From: Nageia nagi
Lineage: Eukaryota; Pinophyta
NCBI GenBank assembly: GCA_050084985.1
Contig: JBITNC010000001.1
Coordinates: 145,266,001 to 145,330,000 of the forward strand
DNA length: 64,000 nt
Direction: 5' to 3'
In this document: positions 23,201 to 36,000 of the stretch, piece by piece
Layout of the letters: each line of letters opens with the position of its first letter
Numbering within the stretch: the stretch's first letter is position 1
The notes under the pieces: model-generated
Databases searched by the model: none
Told to the model about the DNA's origin: nothing
The model's input: only the letters and a program-made list of their open reading frames with translations
Program-made: the position numbers and the translations under genes

Positions 23201-26200
23201 TGACGACATCAATTATATGTACTATGAAGTGGTGAATTATTTTATTGTGATCTATGTCAAGGAAACTGATGTTGCAACCTCGAGACTGAACAAAAAGAGA
23301 GAATGAAAATGGATATTCTTTAATCTGAAATGTTTAAAGAACATATTGCTGGATGTCTTAAAGGAAACTAACTGTCTTGTATGGCCTTTGTGAGTCATCA
23401 AATACCCCAACCATCATTTACAATACAGATCTAAGCTATCATTGATTCTCTCAAGGCTTAAGATTATACTATTGTTAGAAATTTTTAAACATGTAATAAA
23501 TACTCTATATTTATAGAATTCTTAATTTATAGTGAGAATGTTTATTGGATTACAGGCATTGAGAATTGTGTGAAAGATTCATAAGTTTTGTTTATACTTT
23601 TGCATCAGTCATTCTATGAGGATCATAGAGGCAGAGAACGTTTGAGGGAAGATTTTGGAAGATATCGAGATCGAGGACACAAACATGATCATGCTAGAGG
23701 TGGTGGTCGAAATTATCGCAATCAGCAGTATCGGGAGGAAAACGACAGAAGGCATAGAAATAATCAAGACAGGTCTGTCTAACTTTGGTTTCTAATCAGA
23801 GATACTTGGTGTGTTTCTAAAATTTGTCAATGATCATGTTGTTCAATGCTGTCATAATGTTTTAAATTTTTCTGCTATTTTGTAACATGCCAATGCATAG
23901 GGCATATCCTCCTTTATTAATGTCATTTTTCCTAATTTTTGTGAATACTGATTGGTGGAGATTTACGTTTCATCTTAACTGTCTGAGCATTAAATCTCAT
24001 GACAGAGAATACCGACATAGGCGGAGGTCACGGTCTGGCTCTTATGATCGATCTTCTGGCCATCGGGAAAGACGCTCAAAATCAGGTTCCCCTGATCGCA
24101 AAAGGTAGTAAACTTCATTCGTCATATGATTTGATTCTCATAACTAATTTTTTATTAGTTATGGGCGAGGTATCTTCTTTATAAGTGTGAGAAAGAGTAT
24201 TTCAGTATGGGGATTTTCATCTGCGACAATAGTGAAAATATTTCAAAGACTACAATGGTTTTTATGTAAACAGCAGTAGGTACTTCTCACATAATTATTG
24301 CCTATGGTTAATAAGCTTACTGTATTCATAAGCATGTATTATATCGGCTAAGTTGTTTATTATATAGTATCTCTTTTGGAATCTTGCTGAGTGCTTGCCA
24401 AATATGGATATAGGAATTTTCCAGTCAGGTGTTTTATTTTAACATGGCTCTGACAAGGTGTTCAGATAGCTTTATTTGATTATGTGTTTCACATTTGGCT
24501 CCAAAGTTCCCGGGACATTGTTAGTTGCACAAATCCATTTAAGGAAAACAAGCAAAATATTTTTCTGCTAGTACAAAAAGAACAAATTCCAACAGAAGCT
24601 AAACTATGATAAGCAGCATAAGTCTTTTTTTTTTTAATCCTAAAAGCTGGTAAGGATGGATCTGCATATAATGACATATTGGGAAAAACATATAACATTT
24701 GCAAATCGTATCAGTGATGACAATGACCTATGCTCAACAAAGAGTTGTATGCTTTAAATGAAGAACTGACCTTGAAAATTACATTAAGAAGTGATATTAG
24801 AGGTGAAAACTTGAGCAGATTTTTGAGGAGTTTATATAAGGTACAAAGATTTTAATCAGCTTTTTACTGTATGAAAATACATATAAAATCAGAACCCGCC
24901 TAGATAACTAATAACCTTTAATGCTTTACATGGAAATCATTAAATACATATGTGTGATATGTAGAGCATTAAATTGGTAAAATCTTTTTGCTCTCTCAAA
25001 TTATTCAGGTGAATATTTCCTTATTTGGGTTTGCTTTGAGTAAAACTTGAAGAATGAACTCTTTGCTGAGCTGTTATTGAATTTGAAATGAATTATGAAA
25101 TTGACACTAAAACTGTTTACGGATTTTATAATTAGTTCAATTAGGTAGATTTAGGGTTGGGTTGGCATTTAATCAAGTCTTTGTGAACATAACTAATTTC
25201 TAGGAACTGTTACTTTTGAGCTTGTCAAGTCAGCCCGAAGTCCAAGTCAAGTTGGAAGAGGTTTGTTTCATTGTATAGTGAATATTAACAGTACTGTAAG
25301 CCCATGTTGAATCAGTAGAAGCTTGAATTGTAGCAGTATAATCTTGAATATGTACTTCTTTATAATTTAATATGACTCTAACAGTATTTAAAACCTGTGC
25401 TGAAATAGTAGACGCTTTGATACTAGCAGTATAAGCGTGAATTTATACTTCTGTATAGATTATTTTAATTTTATCTACTGATAAAACTGACAAGAAAATT
25501 AATTTGTTGTTAAACATGTATACCTAAAACTCTTTCTAGACATCCATCTACATTTATATCTTAAAGATAAAAAGTCTTTTTAAACATGCTTTCTATATTC
25601 TTGGTGGGTGTTTTTCTGGTTGTAACATCGTGAAATTTCAGTTTCATGCAAATCTGAGCTTACAAAACTATATTTTACGGGCTCAAGGTAGAATATATAG
25701 GCTAGAGCATTTCATGCTAGTATCCCATATGCTAATTATTTTTGGACTTCAAATTTATTAAGCAATTACAGTCTAGGATAATTATAATTGCTCTTCGTGT
25801 ATTTATAGCAACGACATAGTCTATGTGGGCTTATAGCTGACATTGTTCGAGGAAAACTAGACTGGGAGTTTCAGTAGGTGCTTCTATGATATTGCGTAGA
25901 TATTTTTTCATACATTTGTTACTCAAAATTTAATTTAAAGATACATTCAGACATTTAATTGGAAAAATCCAGGTATATCTTTCATTTATCTTTAAGCTTT
26001 TTGGCGAAGAAACAGTCTCTTATGGTATTATATGTTTGAAATGAGATTCCTTGCCAACATGTTTTTGGTTTTGTTTGAAATTTGATTAATCAGACAGGCC
26101 TATCCTGTCTATGACTTTCCCTTTTTCAGTTTTTATTTTCTTCTTATCATCAATATAGTGATTGCTTCTTTCTGGATGATGTTTTGCATATTTAGATGCT

Positions 26201-29200
26201 TGCAATGGGCATAAATTGAAACTATTGTATGTGAAACCTATGTTTTTATGAAAAGAGTTTGGAAGATTGACAGTTGAGTTTTAAATTTTTTAATTGACGG
26301 GTTCCTCTTCTATCTAGAATGCAGATTACTTTAGCTGCTAATTTGATAAATGCCCATTAATAAATTTAGTTTGATGATAAGTCAAACTTCAGTTACTTTA
26401 GCTGCTAATTTGATAAATGCCCATTAATGAAATTAGTTTGATGATAAGTCAAATTTCTTGTTATTGTTGCAGTAAGCGCACAAGTGGGTTTGATTTAGCA
26501 CCTGCAGGAACTTGCATTGCACCTACTGCATCACTTACAGGTTTGATCTTTGAGAGATATATTATGATATTATCTATCTTTGAAGTCACCTGGATTTCAT
26601 TGTTTGAACTTTGAATTAATCACTTTGTTATCATCAATGCTTTTGTTGCAGCACTAGAAAGATTTTATGCATGAAACAATATAAATTTGGAGACAAGGAG
26701 GCAAGCTTACTTAGAAACTAAATAAAACACCTTTCAGATAAGAATATTGATTTATTTTTAAAATCAAGGTGTAGTTTGCAACCTTTTGATTCTTGATATC
26801 CAGCATATTTGTGATTTTATTTTAATTATGGTCCTGGATGTTGACCTGGTCAATATGGGTAGCCATTTGGTTTGTTTTATGTTTCAAACGAGTGTCTAAA
26901 AGATTCTTGATATGACATACTTGGGTATCTTGCATTATTTGATTTGTAAGTAGGTAGGTTTTCCAGTTGGGTTATAGGAATTTTCTCTCTTTGCCTTGTA
27001 AAAGCTATGGAGCCTAATAAAAATGCTTTAACATGGGTGTTTGTATACCATCTTCTTCACTGGATTTCTATATTGACTGTTTAACACTTATACCTACATG
27101 GCTTATTGTTGACGTTGTGTTTCCTGTGCTGATAAGATTCATGCAGGATCCTAGAGGTTCTCACAGAAAGGTGATTATAAGCTTTCTAAAACTTATTGAG
27201 GGTACCTATCGTTTTGGTATTTACTGAGAATATGTGGCCTTAATACACACAGTAGTTCTTTGACTGTGTATTCTTAAATCAGTAGAATGATTCGGATGAT
27301 TAAAAGTCCAAGACATGGATTTGGCATCTATGTGGTTGATTTTGCAATGACAGCCTATTTGCTTATGCATGAGGGTTGTTATTTTCAATATTTGCTCCAA
27401 TAACATAATATGCAATCATGTGACTTACTATATTTGACCTTATTATCATATTGCTTTTCTTGCATTTATTTCGTTTTGTAACTCTAATGGGGATTCTTCA
27501 CCTTGTACTTGTGCATCCATGGAATCTTCCAATTGTGGCAGGTTTGCTGTGTATGCTTATGCAATTTCTACTTGTAGTTTGCACCATTAAGTGAAGACAT
27601 CAGCACATGCTCTGGTTTGTGTAATTTATGAATCATAACTACCAATGATTATTATTGAATATTTAGATACTCTTCATAGTCTCCTTAATCTTATTATATT
27701 CTTTCTGTGGCTGTAATTTGTTCATGTTCCTTTTCATTTGTATTTTAAGCCTTTTATCTTGAATACACTGGGAGCATAATTTTGCAGCCTGCTATGAGAA
27801 ATGATTCACTTCTTGAAATTGCTATCTATTTGTGCCTCCTTTATAATGTGACATTTTTTTTTTCTCTGCTTTCCATTGTGAATGTTAACAGGTTTTTTGA
27901 GTTCATATCTAATATCATATGAATTTATTGTTGAAGTTATAGAATGGTCCATAAAAGCTTGATTTCTGTTGTAGTCTCTAAAGGAAATTCTGGATTTGTA
28001 TGCTTTAGTATCTCCATATTCTTAAGCAAGAGAAGTTAACCTGTGCAAGCGTGGTGCTTACTGGTAATACTGCCTTAAGGAGGAAATATATTTAAATCCA
28101 TTAACTATTGTTTGTTGTATGCTTGAGAGATATAAATAACTCTTTCTTTTCTCTAACTTCTTGCAGACTGGTAATTCTTGGTAACTCTTTTTCTAGGTTA
28201 CTGCTAGAAAGCCCCATATTCTCATGTTCTCAATCTAAATATTGTTACATTATATAACTCATACAGGGAATTTGAGACTCTCACAACTTTTTTGGTTGAG
28301 CAAGTACTTCTTGATTCCAAAGAGGGTACTTAAACTCCTTATGGTTACCCAAGTCTGCTTTTTAGTACAAGTAAACCACAGAAGGTGTCATGGCCTCCAC
28401 TACGTAAATGACCCTCTTTACTAGGGCAATGGGTGTGTTTGTATTCTTTACTATATAATTATACGAGTCAATAATTTCCTTCCAAGTCACTGTGCCTGAT
28501 GACTGCTGACCTTGCTTGCAATTAAACTTTGATCTTTAATTGATTCATGGGGTGGTCTCACTAATCATCTCAGTTATTGGGCACATTTGCATGTTTTGCC
28601 TATATTGACACTTCAAACATTCTAGATGGCGATTAAAAAAAATCCTATAGGGACCTTTACTTGTTGTCTTGCAGTTGTTGCAAGCTTACATGCCTGTCAG
28701 ATTCTCAAGCTAATTTTGTGATGTCTCATACTTTTTAGATGTTGGTTGTGATTGAAATTTGTTGCTAAATGCAGGTTTAATGCCAGGAATTGGACAGGCT
28801 ATGCCAGGAGTATTCCCTTCAATGTTTCCGTTTGCTGGTGGTACCCAAGTATGTTCTGCTAAGATGCACTTTATATGTACATGCCTTGATATTAGTGAAT
28901 TGTCATTTAAGCATCATTATGATTAGACTAATATTCTATAGTTCAATTTGGTGAAACAAGTATGTTCTGCTAAGATGCACTTTATATGTACATGCCTTGA
29001 TAATAGTGAATCATCATTGAAGCGTCATTATGATTAGACTAGTATTCTACAGTCCAATTTGGTGAAATTTGGTTCAGCATTCTGACAGTTCAAATATGTA
29101 TGCAGATCATAATATCTTTATATGTTAATATCTAATGACATGCTTTTTTGTAACAATCACCGTGAATATGCAAATATAGTTTAGGTTTCTAGATTCTAAT

Positions 29201-32200
29201 TACTTAGATATTGGAATCATTTACTATGGTTCAATAGTAATGTTAAATTGCCATGTGTTCTGATATTTTCGTTGTTTTGCTCCTGGCTACATTTTTAACA
29301 AAACAAATATTTTCATAATGGTAATAGTAAATACCATATAAGCTCAAAGCAAATGTGGCATTGTCTAAAAGAGACTCGAATTAGGTATTAAGCGCCTCTG
29401 AGGGTGAACCAAATGAGTTTCAAAACCTATTGACGGCTGGACAAGTTTTACCATAATCTGTACTTGTATTAAAAATTCTCCGACTTATATAGAAGCATAA
29501 GTAGTACTGCTGGTGACCTTTTGAAGCGTTCAAATAAAAGTATACTGTATGAAATATGGTAGCTATTAGCATCCAGAATTTTAAACAATATATTTGGAAA
29601 ATGAGAAGCAGGCAACATTAACAATCCAATCTTAAAGAACTCTTGAAAGACACAGTGGCCCATGAAATATATGTGGTTTGGGCGTTGCACAATCTAAAGA
29701 CAAATTCAACATGAAGTATATGACAGTTCGGTTTTCTGACTTGCATAAAGAATCATATCAGAAAATCATAGGCTTTTGTGAGGTGCAATGGTGATCCATC
29801 AAGGGAACATTTGATCTTTGAAAACTAACTAGTGAATGTTATCTGTTACATTAATGTTTTCCTGAAAGGATTGTGTGGTGGAAATGAGACCTATACTTTA
29901 CTGATTATTGGATGATTTTTAGCTTAAGGATATCATATGATTTTATGTCTGATGAAATCTCTGTCTAGAAACTTTCTAATTAAAATTTAGAGTGCTCTTT
30001 ACATGCGTGTTTGAGTATCAGAGGATGGTTATGAAATCTAATGCTATATGCTTGGGAGGTTAGGATGTAATATGGCATATCTTTCACTGACGTGGTTTTA
30101 AAGGCTGCATCATGTCTTATTTGAAATTCTAAAATGCTTAACATATTTTTTGAGGTGTGATGTTTAATTGTAAATCATGATAGCTGTAAGCATGCTCAAG
30201 AAAACATTGGCCATGAGAGTAAAAAATCAGCTGAGAGTTTCAAAGTTCTAGATAGAATGATTTTTTAAACTACAGTTGAGAAAGTTGCACTCTGCAAAAA
30301 CTTGAACTGTGAGTTACTTGCCCAATGACTTAATGAGTTGACTTTTGACACTTTGAAAAACTTGCCAAATCTGGCATTTATGCTTTATACTACGTGACAT
30401 CTCTGTTATACCACTGGATGGTGAATCAATATATAATTCAAATTGTCAAAATTTCCATCCAACGTTGATACATCAATACAAAATGTCAAAATTGATATCT
30501 TTAATCCTTTAACTCAGTTATTTTTCATTAGAAGAAGTGAAATACATAGTAGCTTATTCAAGTTTTGAGCTATATGGCAGATTGTCCTAGTATTTTCACA
30601 GAAGTGAAGTAATCCTAACGGGCCAATAATGGTGTCTTCATCTGTTATATTCTAAGGACTCAGGTACTAAACACTCTAGGGCACTTCTAAGAAGTGAATA
30701 AGTGATTTTTAGGACATGGCCTAGCCAGCACATCACTTGGTGCATGAGACCTGCTTGTGAGAACACTGGAGCTTTTCTGTTTGTGAGGTTGAACAAAAAC
30801 ATATTTATTACATGCCTAAGTGATACAGGTTTGAAGGAGTGCCTGAATGAGTCCATGAAACAAAACAAATGGTTGCATTTGTTGTAAAAAATAAATATTA
30901 GGGTCAATCATCCATCTAAAACCCATCACCAAGATCTGACCAATGTTCTTTTGTGACTGGAACAGATGAAAAGTTGCAGTGTCATGTTTTTGGACACTTA
31001 GTACATGTACCTAGGCCTGTCCTCTGCTGTTGTACTCTATCCTTCTTTTTATGCTAATACACAGTTGCTGGATTTCCTATGTGTGCTTGTGTATATTTCA
31101 CAAAATTATTTCCATATATTATATGTTTGGGCAAATGTTAAATGCTCAGTGAATATTACTTTTTTCCTGGAGGATTTAGAGGTTGCATTCGTTTTTATAT
31201 TAATTTAGTCTTTCCTGTTGTGTAGGCAACTAGACATGCTAGAAGAGTATATGTTGGTGGATTGCCTCCAACTGCCAATGAACAGGTGAGATGGTTGATG
31301 CATATTACATGTCAAATATCATCTGCATCTGGGTGACTTTGTTTCCATTTTAGCATGCTCTGAGGATTTTACCAGAGTCTCAATTAAAGCTGACACATGA
31401 TGTAGAATGTTGCTGCATACTTTAGTCAAGTGATGGCTGTTATTGGAGGAAACACTGCTGGACCAGGTATCCTTAGTCTTAAGTTCTGTATCTGTATATT
31501 TCTAGAGATGCTAACCTTTGGAGACTCACTTTAGTGTAAAAACTTGGTGTTGATCACTTACAAGGTCACATGTTCAGGGATGCTGTAGTTAATGTGTACA
31601 TCAACCAGGAGAAGAGGTTTGCTTTTGTTGAAATGCGGACAGCAGAAGAAGCTAGCAATGCTATGGCATTGGATGGAATTGTTTATGAGGTAAATAAGCT
31701 GTCATTTGAGAAAGTAGTTTGTTGCAACATCAATCAAATGATCCTTTTATAATGTCACCTAGAGCATAATCACCCGGAATTGCAACAATCTAACAATACA
31801 TGCTAAATCCCCACTTATTGAGATCTTTTTATTGGTGTTAATGGCTTATATTGAAATACAGAGACATACATGTATGCCTATGCATATTTATGTTACGTAT
31901 ATCATACATGCTCATATAGATCCACTTGTGGTAGTTAAGTGTACTTTCCCAACAAATGGAATCACCAAGGCACTTATACATGCTCTGAAAGCAATACAAG
32001 GGAACTTATGCAACTAAATGCAAGTCACTGATAATGATAACTCAATCAGTCAATAGATTTGTAGAAGATTATTTCATCCATAATGAACTCCAAATAAATG
32101 TATCCAAGGCATCGATAGCATACCAGCATTTGAACCTAGGAAAAGTAAACATTCATGGCTGGTTGAGGGACATACAATCTAAGACTCTCTCAATTTGTTT

Positions 32201-33026
32201 GAGAAGTCTTTGGTGACCGTGACATGGTTACCTTCTAGCTCCAATAAACACATAACATGATACTCACTAAAAGACAAGGACAAATAACTACAACAATCGT
32301 AAATATTATACCCATGATGTAATACTATTCCTAACACCTCAGAAGAAGTCTATGTATAGATACAAACAACTCTCACAATCCCTACCTACCTGAGTGGTTT
32401 TTACCATTCATCTAATATTAATTTTATTATTTTACAATGATGTAATAAATTTTTAACATCCCCCTTTATTACATCATGCTCCAAACAAGGATAACTACTT
32501 GATGAATGTGCTCATTAGTTCATCTACATACCATAATAAAATAGGGACTCACACATCTATCCATTATTAGCAATAGTGGAACTCGTCTCACTATGCTTCT
32601 TCATCTAACCATGAACTGGACACACTCAATCATCTTTGATTCGTTAATGTAATTGGATAAGCACACACATTATTCAAATATCAAAGTTGTGAAAAAGGAC
32701 ACACGCTCTCACCTCTTGTTAAGGGAGTTGGGAGATGAGTGAGTTGTGAAGGCACTCACATTGAATGTTAATGTTCAACTCCCATCCCGTACATTGATGA
32801 TATTTAAAACCTCTTGATACGTCCTACAAACCAATGGGTTTAAAAGGACATAAAATCTCTCTCTCTCTCTCTTATATATATATATATGCAAAGGCTATCC
32901 AGCCTCCTAAATTCTCCCCTTTGTACTATCATTGATGTCTTCATTGGAGCGTATACATACAACTTACAAAGAGGGAAATTTTAGAGGCTGGATAGCTTGT
33001 GTGCACACACACACATATATATACAT

Positions 33027-33079
<53 letters not shown>

Positions 33080-36000
33080 ATAGGTGATATTTAAAAAATA
33101 GGTTTTAATGGATATTAAATGTTGACTTCACTTTTATCACCTCTTGTTAGGGGAGTTGAGAGACAAGTGATATTTAAAAGCTTGTGACAGGTCCTACAAA
33201 CCAATAGGTTTTAAAAAGGAATTAGATTTTGGCTTCACTTGTATCACCTCTAGTTAGGGGAGATGATAGACAAGTGGGTGTGAAGGCACTCACATCGAAG
33301 GTTCCATGTTCAACTCCCACACATTGGTGATATTTAGAAATTGATGATTGGTCTTACAAATTTGTTTAAAAGAACATTAATGTTGACTTTGCTTTTATTA
33401 CCACTTGTTAGGGGAGTTGGTGAGGTGTGAAAGCACCCATATTAAAGGTTCCAAGTTCAACTCCCCCCTCCTACATTGGTGATATTTTAAAACTTTTGAT
33501 AGGTCCTACAAACCAATAGGTTTAAAGGACATTAAATGTTGACTTTACTTTTTTACTTTTACACATGATTGGAGACACACAACCAATCATAAATAATTGG
33601 ATAGGGACATACATTATTCAACAAACCAAGGATAGGGACAAACACATCTATCCAACATTAATGGTATGAATAGGGACGCATACATCTGTTAACAATAATT
33701 ATGATTTGGGGACATGCATCCAGTCATTATGAACAATTGTGATTAGGTGCAAATGCATCAAATCACTATTAGCTAACAAAAATGATTGGGAACAAATACG
33801 TTCAATCGCATCCATCATCTTGTGAATGGAGACAAACACATCCATTGACTCTAAGTGGGGTATGGCCCTTCTTTGAACTTGCTTTCTCAACCATAAGTGT
33901 CCTTATGGTAATCTTCTCATCCTACCAAATTGGATGGATGACCAGTCATTGCAACCTTCAACTGTAATAGAGTAGATCACTACTTCCGAGGTTCGTTGTA
34001 TTGGTTCTATTCCAAGCCTTCATTTTCCTTGATTACCTATGAAAACTCGAGGGATCTTCATGATCAAGTGCACATTTAATTTGAGGAAAAAATATATCCT
34101 CCCCCCTTAATGTGAACTTCTCATAGTACAAATTTTAGGAGTGTTTGGTACCATTGAGCATGCACTATGAATACCATTGATTATGCATCCCAATCAACCT
34201 TTGCATATGACATAAAATTCTTTTTTTGGTATAAAATAATTTTGAAAATTCAAATAAATTTCAAAATAGATATTGAATAAAATTTGTGGGATAAAGTTTG
34301 TCCATTCCCATGAAACTCACTGAAAGACATAGACAAATAACTATAACAACCTTAAATATTATACCCGTGATGTAATACTATTCCTAACACCTCACAAAAT
34401 TCTTATGAATAGATACAAACAACTCACACAACCCCGACCTAGTTAAGTGGTTTTTGCTACTCATCTAATATTAATTTTATTCATTGCTTGTTTCTTTACG
34501 GAAAGGGTGAACTGATTGCAGCTTACAATCCTTTATGAAAGGGTAACAGTCTTCCTTCATAGTACTCTTCCTCTCAGGTTTGCCTCAGTTACCTCCATTA
34601 GTAGCCCTTTTGTGGCCTGCCATACTAATGGTGATAAGAGCAGAAATTACCTCTAGGTTTTTTTCCTGTAATCCTTCCTTTAAAACTAGCTAAAGTCTTC
34701 AATAGTTGAATTGGCATCCTCAAGGGAGAGTCAAGCCTGACAGGTTGTGAATGTCTCTCCATGATAAATTTGAAGTCACACATAATTATCAAGGTCATTA
34801 TTGTCACATGTGGATTCATCTTCACTGTCATTGCATTCGTTATTTTAGTTATTCTTATCAAAAGGAGAATTATCATTTACCTTGGTTGAACTTGAAACAC
34901 CCTTCAAAGAATTGCAACAGAGCATTGAGCTTCCAAAACCATGCACAGCAAAAAATACAGCCTCAAAAATTTGGGTCTAATAATAGGCTTATAAAAAATT
35001 AAGTTAAAAAAATACATTGCACCTCATGTTGTCCTCTTGATGGTTTGGCAAGAGGAGATTGGTTGTTGCTTTCATGGTTTTGATTGGATCTATTGCCTTT
35101 GTAACCAATTCGCAAGTTCTATTTTTCAGATATGGTAGTGTGGTGGACATGGGGCAGCTCTTTAGAGAGAGAGAGAAAAGATTGTGCCTCATGTTGGCTA
35201 TTCATCAAACCTGTGTGTTATATACAAAACCATCCTCCTTTAGAAGGTACGATGGGTATGCATGTGTCCCCATGTGCTTCAAATTAAATGACCGGTCTTG
35301 GTGGTTATGAGTGTGTCCCCTTGTACTCCAAATTAAATGAGCCGTCTTGGTGGTTATAAGTGTGCTCGTAATATAGCACAATCATCTGGAGACCATTAAC
35401 CAAATGAGCATGCATTACAAAGGAATGGCGCCAAATATTGGAACTTTCCCCTAAAATTTTTGAATTTGGATCTTTACCCTCATTTTGCTAAAACTTGACC
35501 AATCTGAGAAGCAACTTTTTGCTAAAATTGAGCTTGTGTCTGGAAGTGCAAAACAGTCACCTCCCTTGATTATTCAGAAGGAATCTAAATATGGAAATGG
35601 TTTTTAAAATTCTACATGATTTGCAAGATATTACCGATTAAAATGGAAATTTTGCAATAACTTGTTTAAAAAGAAGTTTAATTAAACAGAATATGGGAGT
35701 TAGTTTTAGGAAAGTCTAAGATGGTGACCAAACAAAATGGCAAGGTACCTGCTAGAGCAGCTAGAGAGAGAGGAATTGAATGAAGTCTGCCAAGTGCCCT
35801 TATTAAAAATAAACGCCAATAGGGAGCCTTGGGGTTTAAATAAATTGAAGCAGCAAGAGTCCCCATTGTGCGAAAGGATGGAGCGTAGTATTAGTTATTA
35901 CAATGCCACTTTTCCAGAAGAATCACCAATAGACTATCACACCTTGGCAATGAAACGATGAAAGGAAATGAATGCAAGTAAAGACACATCACCAGATATC

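Larger units (their letters stand above)
32709..33545. repeat. Array of about four related 90-160 bp units in intron 8
   Basis: Units start near 32709, 33141, 33246 and 33402. They share CTTGTTAGGGGAGTTG, GTGAAGGCACTCACAT, GTTCAACTCCC and GGTCCTACAAACCAATAGG in that order; the second lacks the middle. The GTTCAACTCCC block resembles a pol III B box, so they may derive from a SINE. A hairpin element and microsatellites separate units one and two. Confidence 0.65.
32258..34482 (-). mobile_element. Candidate short-LTR element (TRIM-like) in intron 8
   Basis: Direct repeats 32258-32458 and about 34311-34482 are alike over some 170 bp (both start TGA(T/A)ACTCACT and end near TAATATTAATTTTATT). 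On the minus strand the left copy begins TGTTAAAAA right after a purine tract (TAATAAAGGGGGA, 32459-32471), the arrangement of a polypurine tract and 3' LTR. The right copy is truncated. The interior has no coding frames; it holds a SINE-like tandem array, a hairpin element and microsatellites. No primer site or target duplication was confirmed. Confidence 0.45.

Noticed and set aside
31578-31689. Exon 8 starting at the AG nearest the conserved DAVV block
   Set aside because: With the exon 7 donor it gives a TAG two codons after the junction codon, so it cannot be the productive form; noted instead as a possible alternative acceptor.
32857-33076. CRISPR-like or satellite array
   Set aside because: The repeats are plain dinucleotide microsatellites and a hairpin; no regular spacer-repeat pattern.
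34625-34876. Minus-strand frame in intron 8 as a possible gag or zinc-knuckle protein
   Set aside because: No CCHC or capsid motif could be read; kept only as undefined intron sequence.
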